Assembly (NCBI RefSeq): GCF_000369805.1
Contig: NZ_KB850224.1
Span: forward strand, 3,514,460 to 3,578,459
Reading direction: 5' to 3'
Source of the DNA: Acinetobacter sp. NIPH 2100
GTDB lineage: Bacteria; Pseudomonadota; Gammaproteobacteria; Pseudomonadales; Moraxellaceae
DNA: 64,000 nucleotides
The notes beneath the pieces are model-generated. The model searched no databases. It saw only the letters and a program-made list of their open reading frames with translations, and was not told the origin of the DNA. The position numbers and the translations under genes were made by a program. Shown piece after piece: positions 47,331 through 56,081 of this stretch (positions are counted from its first letter, which is position 1; every line of letters starts with the position of its first letter).

Positions 47331-47442
47331 CTCAATTGTTGACTTTTGATCAATAGTATTTTGCTGATTTATGCATTTTTACTCATGAATAGATTTCCTA
47401 AAATACGTGCATATTTTTAGAGATTTATTCCTGAGTTCTCCC

Positions 47443-48033
47443 ATGAGCAATATTTTAATTATTAATGGTGCCAAACAGTTTGAACATTCGAATGGTGAAT
47501 TAAATGACACCCTGACCAATTTTTCTCAGGCACATTTAACTGCCTTAGGTCATCAGGTACAAGTGACGCGTACCGACAGTGACTATGATATTCAAGCCGA
47601 GATTGCTAAATATCTATGGGCAGATGTGGTGATCTATCAAATGCCAGGTTGGTGGATGGGTGCTCCATGGACCATGAAAAAGTATATCGATGATATCTTC
47701 ACTATTGGTCATGGTTCACTTTATGCCAGCGATGGTCGTAGCCGTTCAGATGCATCTAAAAAGTATGGTTCTGGTGGTTTAATCCAAGGTAAAAAATACA
47801 TGTTGTCTTTGACTTGGAATGCACCGATGGAAGCCTTTACCGATCCAGACCAATTCTTCCACGGCGTTGGCGTTGATGGCGTTTATTTACCTTTCCATAA
47901 AGCCAATCAATTTTTGGGTATGGAATCTCTACCAACATTTATCGTCAATGATGTCATCAAGGCGCCGAATGTGCCAAGTTACCTTGAAGCGTACAAAGCA
48001 CATTTAGATCAGCTGTTTGCCACAAGCCATTAA
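47443..48033 (+). CDS. mdaB: NAD(P)H quinone reductase MdaB
   Basis: 196 residues from the ATG at 47443 (E. coli MdaB: 193). Flavodoxin-like fold with MSNILIINGAKQFEHSNGELNDTL at the FMN/FAD phosphate site, QMPGWWMGAPWTMKKYIDDIFT near 73-94, and LSLTWNAPMEAF near 128-140. It reduces quinones by two electrons. The next gene, 13 bp downstream, is a YgiN-like quinol monooxygenase, the same pair as in E. coli. Confidence 0.93.
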   Translation: MSNILIINGAKQFEHSNGELNDTLTNFSQAHLTALGHQVQVTRTDSDYDIQAEIAKYLWADVVIYQMPGWWMGAPWTMKKYIDDIFTIGHGSLYASDGRSRSDASKKYGSGGLIQGKKYMLSLTWNAPMEAFTDPDQFFHGVGVDGVYLPFHKANQFLGMESLPTFIVNDVIKAPNVPSYLEAYKAHLDQLFATSH

Positions 48034-48046
48034 GTGAGAAAATATC

Positions 48047-48361
48047 ATGCTAACCATTATTGCTGAAATACATACCCATGCAGGTGCGGAACATCGCCAA
48101 GCGGTCTTAGACGCATTTCAAAAGATTATCCCAACGGTACTGGCTGAAGAGGGCTGTCATGGCTATGAGCCACTGATTGACCATCTTCCTGCGATAGAAA
48201 TGCAAGCATCTGATGCAAATAGCATTATCATGTTAGAGAAATGGCAAAGCACAGCTCATTTAGCAGCGCACATGCAAACTGCACATATGCAGCAACACTT
48301 TGAAGCCACTAAAGAGCATGTTGCGGATGTAAAAATCCGCATTCTAAACAGCGGGATTTAA
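48047..48361 (+). CDS. ygiN: YgiN-like quinol monooxygenase
   Basis: 104 residues, exactly the E. coli YgiN length. The antibiotic-biosynthesis-monooxygenase fold is visible: strand LTIIAEIHTHAGAEHRQAVLDAF, EEGCHGYEPLID, and IIMLEKWQSTAHLAAHMQTAHMQQHFE. YgiN oxidises quinols that MdaB makes, and the two were proposed to form a redox cycle. Probably co-transcribed with mdaB. Confidence 0.9.
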   Translation: MLTIIAEIHTHAGAEHRQAVLDAFQKIIPTVLAEEGCHGYEPLIDHLPAIEMQASDANSIIMLEKWQSTAHLAAHMQTAHMQQHFEATKEHVADVKIRILNSGI

Positions 48362-48436
48362 CAGATAAAACCATTAACCTAAGTTCGACATATTGAATAT
48401 TTAAGTCGAACTCAGGTAATGAGTAAACGAATCATA

Positions 48437-49201
48437 TTATTGATAATAATGCTGTTTTAAATGACGGCTATAGCCTGTTAAATACGTTTCCAAACTGGCA
48501 CGACGATCTGCCTTCTGCATAGACTTTTCCACCAACTGCTCGATCTTATGTTCCAATAAATTAAGAATCGCGACTTGTTCTGCTTCAGGCAGTTGTACCT
48601 TTTCTTTCTGCTGCTTTTTAATTTCCAGATAATCTTCTGCCCAATGCCGTAATGGATCATTTGCATCCACTTGCGCAAACAGATCGGTAATCAGTAACTC
48701 AGGCATCTGTTCTTGGGTTGCCAACTCAGCCGACATCAAACCACGAATCGAATAAAAGACTTTCTTATAGGTAAAGTTATCTGCGGTTTGCATCACTTTC
48801 ATCCCACCTTTTGCCAGTGATAAATAGTGGTGATACAAGGCGCTATAGTCGATTCGCTCTAGCAATCCATCACGAAAACCCTGCCATTCAGGAAAGGCAT
48901 TAAAATATACAATATGTGCTCGGACCCACTCCAAAACAGTGGGGTTACTTTTTGCCAATAACCCAAACATTTTATCCAAGTCATAAGAAACAAAGTCAAA
49001 ATCTCCGTCCATGATCTCAATCAGATCACGATATTTTTTATAATCAAAATATTGGTCTTTACTCGGTAAATGAAAGCCACGCACATCATAGTCACTGTCA
49101 GGACTGGCCATTCCCCATAAGCGACTGCCACTTTCAATATAAAATAATGGAATGTCTTGACGTTGTTGAAACAGTTTTTCGATTTCTTGATGGATGTTCA
49201 T
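48437..49201 (-). CDS. Predicted nucleotidyltransferase (COG3541-like)
   Basis: 254 residues from the ATG at 49201, where the family sequence begins; the open frame upstream is not conserved-looking. The Pol-beta NTase signature is GSRLWGMASPDSDYDVRGF near 25-43 with the metal-binding DxD (SDYDV). A helical C-terminal part with TADNFTYKKVFYSIRGLMSAELA follows. Such proteins transfer nucleotides to tRNA, DNA or small molecules; some are used in phage defence, but there is no defence context here. Divergent from the DUF3592 gene. Confidence 0.8.
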   Translation of the reverse strand: MNIHQEIEKLFQQRQDIPLFYIESGSRLWGMASPDSDYDVRGFHLPSKDQYFDYKKYRDLIEIMDGDFDFVSYDLDKMFGLLAKSNPTVLEWVRAHIVYFNAFPEWQGFRDGLLERIDYSALYHHYLSLAKGGMKVMQTADNFTYKKVFYSIRGLMSAELATQEQMPELLITDLFAQVDANDPLRHWAEDYLEIKKQQKEKVQLPEAEQVAILNLLEHKIEQLVEKSMQKADRRASLETYLTGYSRHLKQHYYQ

Positions 49202-49331
49202 TGCTATAACTTCATTATTTAAAAATTTATACTTGCGAGAGACAATAATATTTTTTACTGTACGCATTGATTTAATAAATATTATCGACTGATAAGACAA
49301 TCTCCATTCAATATAACAAATAGGATCATGC

Positions 49332-50120
49332 ATGCAACTGACTTATGCGGGACAGGTTTTCTTGGTGGTCGTTGCGATCTTGTGTATTTGGTCACTTGTA
49401 CTCACGAAATTTTGGCTAAAACGTTTAGCCAAGAATCGTGATAGCAGTAAGTTCGAATTTGCTTATTTATTTGTTGTCATCTTTAGCATTAGTTCTTTAT
49501 TTTTCCCTTTTTCCTATTGGGTTTCACAAGCTGTTTATGCTTTGGCAACCAAGCCAAGCTATGATGCAACCATCGTGAGCTATACTTCCGAGTGGGTTGA
49601 TACTGAACGTACAGACTCTAACGGGCGTAAATATAAAACCCAAACGCTCATGCACACCGCTCAAGTTCAATTCAAAGATGATCAGAACAGAACATTGCTC
49701 TTGGATAATTCAGTCCGTTCAGGTGATGTGCCTGTCGTCGGAGATCATATTCAAGTGGTTTATGAAACAGGTGATCGTTCTGCACAAGAAAAGAGTTGGC
49801 GTACAGGGCTCTTGTTTGCCGCTACTCTGTTTATGCTGTTTATCATGGGCTATATTCTGGTCATGATTATTGCCTATGCTTTGAATCGAAACATGGAACC
49901 TTATAAAGACTTTGCCAACCTATTAATTTTTAGAATCACTCTCCCCCTTGGCACTATGGTGATGTTTGGTATGTTGTCTTATTCCGTTTTTGCTTATTTC
50001 TTTTTAGGAGATCCACAGAATCTACCTGTATGGGCAGTTGCAATCTGTGGCTTCTTTACACTCTGCCTTTTACCGCTGATTTATCATATTTTGACGGGTT
50101 GGAAAGCGTATAGGAGATAG
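49332..50120 (+). CDS. DUF3592 membrane protein
   Basis: 262 residues. N-terminal two helices (about 5-22, 43-70), a central soluble barrel-like part (about 75-155; YDATIVSYTSEWV, VQFKDDQNRTLLLDNSV, VVGDHIQVVYETGD) typical of DUF3592, then four further helices. Function unknown. It ends 30 bp before the hairpin repeat. Confidence 0.8.
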   Translation: MQLTYAGQVFLVVVAILCIWSLVLTKFWLKRLAKNRDSSKFEFAYLFVVIFSISSLFFPFSYWVSQAVYALATKPSYDATIVSYTSEWVDTERTDSNGRKYKTQTLMHTAQVQFKDDQNRTLLLDNSVRSGDVPVVGDHIQVVYETGDRSAQEKSWRTGLLFAATLFMLFIMGYILVMIIAYALNRNMEPYKDFANLLIFRITLPLGTMVMFGMLSYSVFAYFFLGDPQNLPVWAVAICGFFTLCLLPLIYHILTGWKAYRR

Positions 50121-50150
50121 ATAAGTCAAAGCTCAGTTTACTATCGTGCG

Positions 50151-50241
50151 GGCGGCATGGATGCCGCCATGTGGAACTGCTGTACAAGGATGTACTGTCA
50201 GTTCCACAAAGGATTTTTGCCTCCTTTTGATCCTTCAAAAG
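50151..50241. repeat. Three-hairpin intergenic element
   Basis: Three palindromes in a row: GGCGGCAT/ATGCCGCC (50151-50168), GTGGAACTG...CAGTTCCAC with a partly paired inner stem (50171-50207), and CTTTTGA/TCAAAAG (50224-50241). The GC content is above the surroundings. This has the structure of a REP-like dispersed element; copy number cannot be checked inside the window, where I see only one. Confidence 0.55.
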
Positions 50242-50346
50242 TAGAGAACTCCCATATAAGCATTGTTCAGAACTCACTCATGATAAGTATAAGCCTGTGT
50301 CGAAATTTTCTTAAAATATAGCTTAACTATGATTTTATTTCACAAT

Positions 50347-50376
50347 AAAAAAGCGTATCTTTCGATACGCTTTTAA
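50347..50376 (-). terminator. Terminator of the D-2-hydroxyglutarate dehydrogenase gene
   Basis: GCGTATC and GATACGC (50353-50359 / 50364-50370) pair around TTTC, extended by A and T tracts. Confidence 0.85.
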
Positions 50377-50402
50377 AAGAACTTCTTTTATCTAATCAAG
50401 CA

Positions 50403-51812
50403 TTAAAGATCAAATAATTTGCCTGGGTTCATAATCCCATTCGGGTCAAATGCCAGCTTCAATGCTTTCATATATTCAATTTCTTCAGGTGAACGTGAAT
50501 ATTCCAAATATGGCTTCTTGGTCATCCCCACACCATGCTCAGCAGAGATCGAACCATCATATTTTTTAACGGTATCAAACACGTATTTGTTCACCACCTG
50601 ACACTTGGCAAAGAACTCATCTTTGGTCAAATTCTCAGGTTTTAAAATATTGAGGTGCAAGTTACCGTCACCGATATGACCAAACCAGCAGATTTCAAAG
50701 TCTGGATAATTATCTGCAACAATCGCATCGATTTCCGCAATAAACGCAGGTACATGCGTAATTAACACAGAGATGTCATTTTTATATGGAATAAATGGTG
50801 CAATCGATTCCGAAATATCTTCACGCAAACGCCATAAGCTTTGCGCCTGTTCCAGACTTTGGCTCATCACACCATCAATCACCCAACCTTGTTCCATACA
50901 ATGCTCAAAAATCTGCATTGCCTTGTCCATGATTGGTTCATACGGTGCTTCAAATTCCAATAACACATAGAACGGACATTGCGTTTCAAATGGACGTTGT
51001 ACATGACCACGATCCAATACTTTCTGCATTGCCAATTCACCAAAGAATTCAAACGCAGTCAGATCAATTGCATTTTGGAAAGCATGTAATACCGGCATGA
51101 CTGCTTCAAAGTCAGGTGCGCCTAATACCATTACTTGTAAGTTTTGTGGCTGACGCTCAAGCTTGATCTCAGCTTCTGTCACTAGACCTAGCGTACCTTC
51201 ACCACCGATAAACAAATGCTGTAAGGAATAACCCGTCGCATTCTTAATCATGCCTTTGTTTAAACGCAGCACATCACCTTTGCCCGTCACCACGGTCAAA
51301 CCGAGTACCCAGTTACGGGTCATGCCGTATTTGATCACTTTAATACCACCAGCATTGGTACCGATGTTACCGCCGATCTGACTTGAACCTGCTGAAGCAA
51401 AATCCACTGGATAGTACATGCCTTGTTCTTCGGCATAATTCTGTAATTGCTCAGTCACTACACCTGCTTGAACACGGACCATACGGTCAGCAGGGAAAAA
51501 CTCAAGAATCTGGTTCATCTTGTCAAAGCTAATTACAATCTCGCCATTGGTTGCGACAGCACCCGCTGAAAGCCCCGTACGACCGCCCGATGGGGTAATC
51601 GCGACATTGAATTGATTGGCAAGTTTAACAATGGCCTGCACTTGTTCAGTGCTTGAAGGGAAAACGATGACTGATGGGTTCGGATCAAAATGTTTCGTGT
51701 GATCTCGTCCCCAATTTTCTAAACTGTCGGCATCGGTTTTAATTCGGTTTTCACCCACAATTGCCGTTAATTGGGTCAATAACTCAGGTGTTAAAGCGAC
51801 TGAAGCATTCAT
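50403..51812 (-). CDS. FAD-linked D-2-hydroxyacid dehydrogenase, likely D-2-hydroxyglutarate dehydrogenase
   Basis: 469 residues. PCMH-type FAD domain with ITPSGGRTGLSAGAV (about 75-89), GSSQIGGNIGTNAGGIKVIKYG (143-164) and YSLQHLFIGGEGTLGLVTEAEIKL (200-223). The C-terminal FAD-linked oxidase domain has the metal-binding ICWFGHIGDGNLHLNIL near 373-389 and SAEHGVGMTKKPYLE near 427-441. This fits D2HGDH, which recycles the D-2-hydroxyglutarate made by SerA. It stands divergent from serA across a perfect palindrome, supporting that role over D-lactate or glycolate oxidation. Confidence 0.85.
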   Translation of the reverse strand: MNASVALTPELLTQLTAIVGENRIKTDADSLENWGRDHTKHFDPNPSVIVFPSSTEQVQAIVKLANQFNVAITPSGGRTGLSAGAVATNGEIVISFDKMNQILEFFPADRMVRVQAGVVTEQLQNYAEEQGMYYPVDFASAGSSQIGGNIGTNAGGIKVIKYGMTRNWVLGLTVVTGKGDVLRLNKGMIKNATGYSLQHLFIGGEGTLGLVTEAEIKLERQPQNLQVMVLGAPDFEAVMPVLHAFQNAIDLTAFEFFGELAMQKVLDRGHVQRPFETQCPFYVLLEFEAPYEPIMDKAMQIFEHCMEQGWVIDGVMSQSLEQAQSLWRLREDISESIAPFIPYKNDISVLITHVPAFIAEIDAIVADNYPDFEICWFGHIGDGNLHLNILKPENLTKDEFFAKCQVVNKYVFDTVKKYDGSISAEHGVGMTKKPYLEYSRSPEEIEYMKALKLAFDPNGIMNPGKLFDL

Positions 51813-52037
51813 CGTTTACAGGCCTAGCAAGAAGTAAAGATAGAGCATTTGAATAACAACACAATATTTTTCAATATCTTAAAATGCAGTATTCAACATA
51901 TAGAAACTCGGCAGAACAGCGCAAACCTGATGTTTTCAGATTTGACTATCAGATCTCTGCATTTTACATAGAAGCAGGCACGGGATAAAGCTTAGGATAA
52001 AGATACTGTAATAACAAAATGTGTATAACCAATAAAA

Positions 52038-52053
52038 TTCAGTTCGAACTGAA
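52038..52053. promoter_or_regulatory. Perfect 16-bp palindrome, candidate operator
   Basis: TTCAGTTCGAACTGAA reads identically on both strands. It lies 64 bp upstream of the serA -10 and about 225 bp upstream of the divergent flavoprotein start. The size suits a dimeric TetR-, GntR- or Lrp-type regulator; none is encoded nearby. Confidence 0.55.
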
Positions 52054-52113
52054 AAATTATCAATAATTCTGCTGCGGTAATTTTAAACGAAATATTTATA
52101 TCTCAAAGCTCTA

Positions 52114-52122
52114 TGCTATAGT
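52114..52122 (+). promoter_or_regulatory. serA: Extended -10 promoter of serA
   Basis: TGCTATAGT is a TGn-extended -10, with no good -35. Transcription would begin near 52129, about 30 nt before the serA ATG, which has GGAG at 5 nt. Confidence 0.45.
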
Positions 52123-52159
52123 ACTGCAACTAAATTTTGGCCTTTGTAGCGGAGCCGTA

Positions 52160-53392
52160 ATGAGCCAACATCTATCACTACCTAAAGACAAAATCCGTTT
52201 CCTTCTGTTAGAAGGTGTGCATCAAAATGCCATCGATACCTTAAATGCAGCGGGTTATACCAACATCGACTACCACAAGACTGCGCTTGAAGGCGAAGCT
52301 TTGAAAGAAGCGGTTAAAGACGCACACTTCATCGGTATTCGTTCCCGTACACAATTGACTGAAGAAATCTTTGAAGCTGCGAACAAACTCATTGCAGTGG
52401 GTTGCTTCTGTATTGGTACTAACCAAGTCGATTTAAAAGCGGCAATGTCTCGTGGTATCCCAGTTTTCAATGCACCGTATTCAAATACGCGTTCGGTCGC
52501 AGAATTGGTTCTTGCTGAAACAATTCTTCTGCTTCGTCGTGTACCTGAAAAATCGAAAGATACGCATGCGGGCGGTTGGAATAAAGCTGCGGTGGGTTCG
52601 TTTGAAACTCGTGGTAAGACTTTGGGTATCGTCGGTTACGGCTCGATCGGTTCACAACTTTCTGTATTGGCAGAAAGCTTAGGTATGAAAGTCATCTATT
52701 TTGATGCTGTGACCAAATTACCATTGGGTAATGCACGTCAAGTTGGCTCTTTAGATGAACTTTTAGCAACTGCAGATGTCGTGACTCTACACGTTCCAGA
52801 TGTTCCATCTACGCGTAACTTCTTCAAGAAAGAACAATTCGCGAAAATGAAAAAAGGCTCAATCTTCTTGAACGCAGCACGCGGTACATGTGTTGTGATT
52901 GAAGATTTAGCAGATGCGATCAAATCAGGTCACATCGCTGGTGCAGCGGTTGACGTATTCCCGAAAGAACCAAAAGCGAATGGCGAAGAGTTCCTATCTC
53001 CACTTCGTGGTTTAGACAACGTGATTTTAACACCGCACGTTGGTGGTTCTACTATGGAAGCGCAAGCAAACATCGGTTTAGAAGTGGCTGAAAAATTCGT
53101 TGCTTACTCAGATAAAGGTATGACGCTTTCTGCGGTGAACTTCCCAGAAATCGCATTGCCACTTTCTGATGGTCAACACCGTTTGCTTCACATCCACAAA
53201 AACGTGCCGGGTGTGTTATCGAAGATCAATACATTGTTCGCTGAACAAGGCATCAATATCTCTGGTCAGTCGTTAATGACCAAAGGTGATATCGGTTACT
53301 TGGTGATGGATGTTGACGCATCTGCATCTCAAGAAGCGCTTGATACCTTGAACCATGTTGAAGGTACGATCCGCGTTCGCGTATTGTTCTAA
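52160..53392 (+). CDS. serA: D-3-phosphoglycerate dehydrogenase
   Basis: 410 residues, as in E. coli SerA. NAD-binding GYGSIGSQ near 157-164 and YFDAVTKLPLGNA, catalytic residues in NAARGTCVVIEDL (Arg), the Glu region (DVFPKEPKANGEEF) and LTPHVGGST (His). C-terminal ACT domain (about 338-410) with HIHKNVPGVLSKINTLFAEQGINISGQ for serine feedback. It oxidises 3-phosphoglycerate in serine synthesis and can reduce 2-oxoglutarate to D-2-hydroxyglutarate, which the divergent flavoprotein would recycle. Confidence 0.96.
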   Translation: MSQHLSLPKDKIRFLLLEGVHQNAIDTLNAAGYTNIDYHKTALEGEALKEAVKDAHFIGIRSRTQLTEEIFEAANKLIAVGCFCIGTNQVDLKAAMSRGIPVFNAPYSNTRSVAELVLAETILLLRRVPEKSKDTHAGGWNKAAVGSFETRGKTLGIVGYGSIGSQLSVLAESLGMKVIYFDAVTKLPLGNARQVGSLDELLATADVVTLHVPDVPSTRNFFKKEQFAKMKKGSIFLNAARGTCVVIEDLADAIKSGHIAGAAVDVFPKEPKANGEEFLSPLRGLDNVILTPHVGGSTMEAQANIGLEVAEKFVAYSDKGMTLSAVNFPEIALPLSDGQHRLLHIHKNVPGVLSKINTLFAEQGINISGQSLMTKGDIGYLVMDVDASASQEALDTLNHVEGTIRVRVLF

Positions 53393-53413
53393 GTCATATT
53401 TAGAATAATGTCG

Positions 53414-53445
53414 AAAAAGCCACAGTTGATGCTGTGGCTTTTTTA
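53414..53445 (+). terminator. Terminator downstream of serA
   Basis: AAAAAGCCACAG and CTGTGGCTTTTT pair around TTGATG, followed by T. Confidence 0.88.
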
Positions 53446-53495
53446 TGGGCGTTTGACTTATTATGTGAATATTATACCAACTGTTAAATAATAAA

Positions 53496-54377
53496 ATGTC
53501 TACCCCAATGCTGAAAACACCACTTCATGCTTTATTGCTGTTGATGATTGCCATGTTGTGTGTGCAAGGCAGTGGTTCTTTAGCCAAAATTCTGTTTCAA
53601 AGCTTTCCTGTATTGACCGTCTCCGCCATGCGATTATTTTTTGGTGCGATTATTTTGGCACTAATTTTTAAGATCTGGACCATCAATTTCAAAGTGGTGC
53701 GTTGGAAAGCCATTCTCACCTATGGTGTCGCACTTGCTGGGATGAATGCCCTATTCTATTTATCCCTTGAACGCTTACCACTCGGTCTAGCGGTTGCCTT
53801 TGAATTTATCGGTCCCTTAAGTGTCGCGCTCTATCATGCTCGGCAAAAATACGATTTTATTTGGGTTGGTTGTGCCATTCTAGGCTTAATGTTGCTCTTT
53901 CCTTTGCAACAGGCCCAACAAGGTCTCGACATGCTTGGCGTATTCTTTGCCATCAGTGCAGGTGCATGTTGGGCGCTGTATATCATTGCTGGACAAAAGC
54001 CTTCTGGCATTTCAGGTAATCATACTGTCTGTTTAGGCATGTCGATTGGTATGCTCTGCCTGCTGCCTTTTGCAGTCTTTTCAGGAGCTATCGATCGAGT
54101 CTTTGAACTGCCTAATTTATATTATTTTATCGGTCTTGCGATACTCGCCAGTGCCTTACCGTTTACCTTAGAAATGATCGCATTGCGTAGTTTAACCCCG
54201 CTTAGCTTTGGTACTTTGATGAGCTTGGAACCTGCGGTTGCTGCGCTCTCAGGTTTTATTTTCCTAGGTGAGACTCTACTGTGGAATCAATGGTTAGCTT
54301 TAGGCACCATTATTCTGGCTTCTATTGGTTGTACCTTTACCACCCAACAAGCTCGACAGCAAAAAGAGCTCAAATAA
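53496..54377 (+). CDS. EamA-family transporter (RhtA-like), first of two
   Basis: 293 residues with ten predicted helices in two EamA repeats. RhtA-type segments are present: YLSLERLPLGLAVAFEFIGPLSVAL, ALYIIAGQKPSG in the middle, and SALPFTLEMIALRSLTPLSFGTLMSLEPAVAALSGFIFLGE. RhtA exports threonine and homoserine; here amino-acid or drug export is possible. A similar gene follows 50 bp on. Confidence 0.85.
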   Translation: MSTPMLKTPLHALLLLMIAMLCVQGSGSLAKILFQSFPVLTVSAMRLFFGAIILALIFKIWTINFKVVRWKAILTYGVALAGMNALFYLSLERLPLGLAVAFEFIGPLSVALYHARQKYDFIWVGCAILGLMLLFPLQQAQQGLDMLGVFFAISAGACWALYIIAGQKPSGISGNHTVCLGMSIGMLCLLPFAVFSGAIDRVFELPNLYYFIGLAILASALPFTLEMIALRSLTPLSFGTLMSLEPAVAALSGFIFLGETLLWNQWLALGTIILASIGCTFTTQQARQQKELK

Positions 54378-54427
54378 ATGCTGTTTTCCGATCCTAAGAT
54401 AACTCTTCAATATTTCGTAGATCCTTT

Positions 54428-55285
54428 ATGAAAAATATCCAGTTGGTCGCTGTGCTGTATATGGTTCTTTCCATGGTGGCTTATCAAATCAGTGCTTCAT
54501 TTGCCAAGCAATTGATTGCCATACTCGACCCACTGACCGTCACAATTTTAAGGTTATGTTTCGCTACGATTATCGTTGCGATCATGTTCCGTTCATGGAA
54601 GATTCTCTCCAAACTCAGTCAACTTAAATGGCGAGATTTACTATGCTACAGCGCAGCTTTAGGTTGTATGAACATCTTGTTTTACACCTCTTTAGGCAAA
54701 CTGCCGCAAGGCATTGCCGTTGGGTTAGAGTTTATTGGTCCACTCGGTTTAGCCTTACTCTCAATTAAACAACGCAGTGATTATATTTGGGTTGTATTTG
54801 CGATTTTAGGGATTGCACTCATGGTCCCTTGGCATGATGCCAATGCCCAAAATTTTTCTTATCTCGGAGCAGCCTGTGCATTAGGTGCTGGTTTCTTTTG
54901 GGCACTGTATATTTATTTCGGACATCGTGTCGTACAACAAAATATTGGTATGCATGCACTGACCATTGCGATTGGTTTAGCCGCTCTTACGCTACTCCCC
55001 TTCGGCCTTTGGAATAATGCACCAGTTTTGATGGATACCCAATATTGGGGTAAAGCCTTGGTCATTGCGATTTTAGCAACAGCCATTCCTTATGCATTGG
55101 ATTTAATGGCACTGAAACGTCTCAGTAAACTGAGTTATGGAACCCTATCCAGCCTAGCACCAGCACTTGCAGCACTCGCAGGTTTAGTATTGTTACATGA
55201 GCAAATTAGCTTGATTCAGTGGGTCGCTTTGGCATGTATCATGGTAGCTTCGATTGGTGTCACACTTCGTGGAGAAAAAGCCTAA
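54428..55285 (+). CDS. EamA-family transporter (RhtA-like), second of two
   Basis: 285 residues with the same ten-helix plan as the upstream gene: YTSLGKLPQGIAVGLEFIGPLGLAL, FWALYIYFGHRV, and ATAIPYALDLMALKRLSKLSYGTLSSLAPALAALAGLVLLHE. The two proteins differ at more than half of positions, so the duplication is old. Likely co-transcribed with its neighbour. Confidence 0.85.
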   Translation: MKNIQLVAVLYMVLSMVAYQISASFAKQLIAILDPLTVTILRLCFATIIVAIMFRSWKILSKLSQLKWRDLLCYSAALGCMNILFYTSLGKLPQGIAVGLEFIGPLGLALLSIKQRSDYIWVVFAILGIALMVPWHDANAQNFSYLGAACALGAGFFWALYIYFGHRVVQQNIGMHALTIAIGLAALTLLPFGLWNNAPVLMDTQYWGKALVIAILATAIPYALDLMALKRLSKLSYGTLSSLAPALAALAGLVLLHEQISLIQWVALACIMVASIGVTLRGEKA

Positions 55286-55302
55286 TTTTCTCCACCCAAT
55301 AA

Positions 55303-56070
55303 TTATGCTGTAAGAATTTGATAGCCTAATCGGCAGATCAAAATACTCACCAAAATCAGGAATAAAATACGGATAAAGCCACTGCCGTATTTTAAGGCCA
55401 AACGCACACCCAATAATGAACCGGCAATATTGGCAACTGCCATCATCAAACCCAATGCAAACAGCACATGTCCTGTCGGAATAAAGAAACTCAATGCTGC
55501 TAGATTGGTCATGAAGTTGCCAATCTTTGACAATGCCGAAGCATGTAAAAAATCGACCTGTAAAAAGCGAATAAAGAAGAAAATAAAGAAACTGCCCGTA
55601 CCTGGGCCAAAAATACCATCATAGAAACCAATCGCCAAGCTACCAATCGCAGCCAGTACGAGTAACTTAGGTGTGATTTTTTGATCGATATGGACTTGCC
55701 CGAATTGCTTCTTCATAAAAGTATAAATCGCAATCACAATCAACATGACCAAGACGATCGGTCTTAAGATATGTGTGGGAACTAAGGATACACAGGCAGC
55801 ACCGATAAAGGAGCTAATAAAGGCAAACAGTGCAATCACACCCAACAATGACCATTGCAACTTCACCCGTCGTACAAATGAAAATGCAGCCGAACCCGTC
55901 CCACAAATCGAGGCCAGTTTATTGGTACCAAATAAGGTAGCAGGTGCGATTTGCGGTAAAGCCCCCATCAAGGCTGGAATCTGAATCAAACCACCACCAC
56001 CGACAGCTGCGTCAATTGTTCCTGCACAAAAAGCGAAGAACACCAGTGTCAGAATCAGTTCCCATTCCAT
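55303..56070 (-). CDS. TSUP (TauE/SafE) family permease
   Basis: 255 residues from the ATG at 56070 with AAGG 9 nt upstream. About eight membrane helices, with DAAVGGGGLIQIPALM near 20-35 and FYDGIFGPGTGSFFIFFFIRF near 147-167, the two repeat signatures of sulfite/sulfonate exporters of YfcA type. Substrate unknown. It starts 12 bp after truB in the same direction, so they may share a transcript. Confidence 0.88.
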   Translation of the reverse strand: MEWELILTLVFFAFCAGTIDAAVGGGGLIQIPALMGALPQIAPATLFGTNKLASICGTGSAAFSFVRRVKLQWSLLGVIALFAFISSFIGAACVSLVPTHILRPIVLVMLIVIAIYTFMKKQFGQVHIDQKITPKLLVLAAIGSLAIGFYDGIFGPGTGSFFIFFFIRFLQVDFLHASALSKIGNFMTNLAALSFFIPTGHVLFALGLMMAVANIAGSLLGVRLALKYGSGFIRILFLILVSILICRLGYQILTA

Positions 56071-56081
56071 TGACAATAACC

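Larger units (their letters stand above)
51813..52159. other. Shared regulatory region of serA and the divergent flavoprotein gene
   Basis: 347 bp between divergent starts. It holds a perfect 16-bp palindrome and an extended -10 for serA, described separately. No other gene or RNA is seen. Confidence 0.55.

Noticed and set aside
48437..49201. Nucleotidyltransferase as a toxin of a MNT/HEPN or CBASS-type defence system
   Set aside because: No HEPN partner, effector or other defence gene beside it; neighbours are divergent DUF3592 and the mdaB-ygiN pair.
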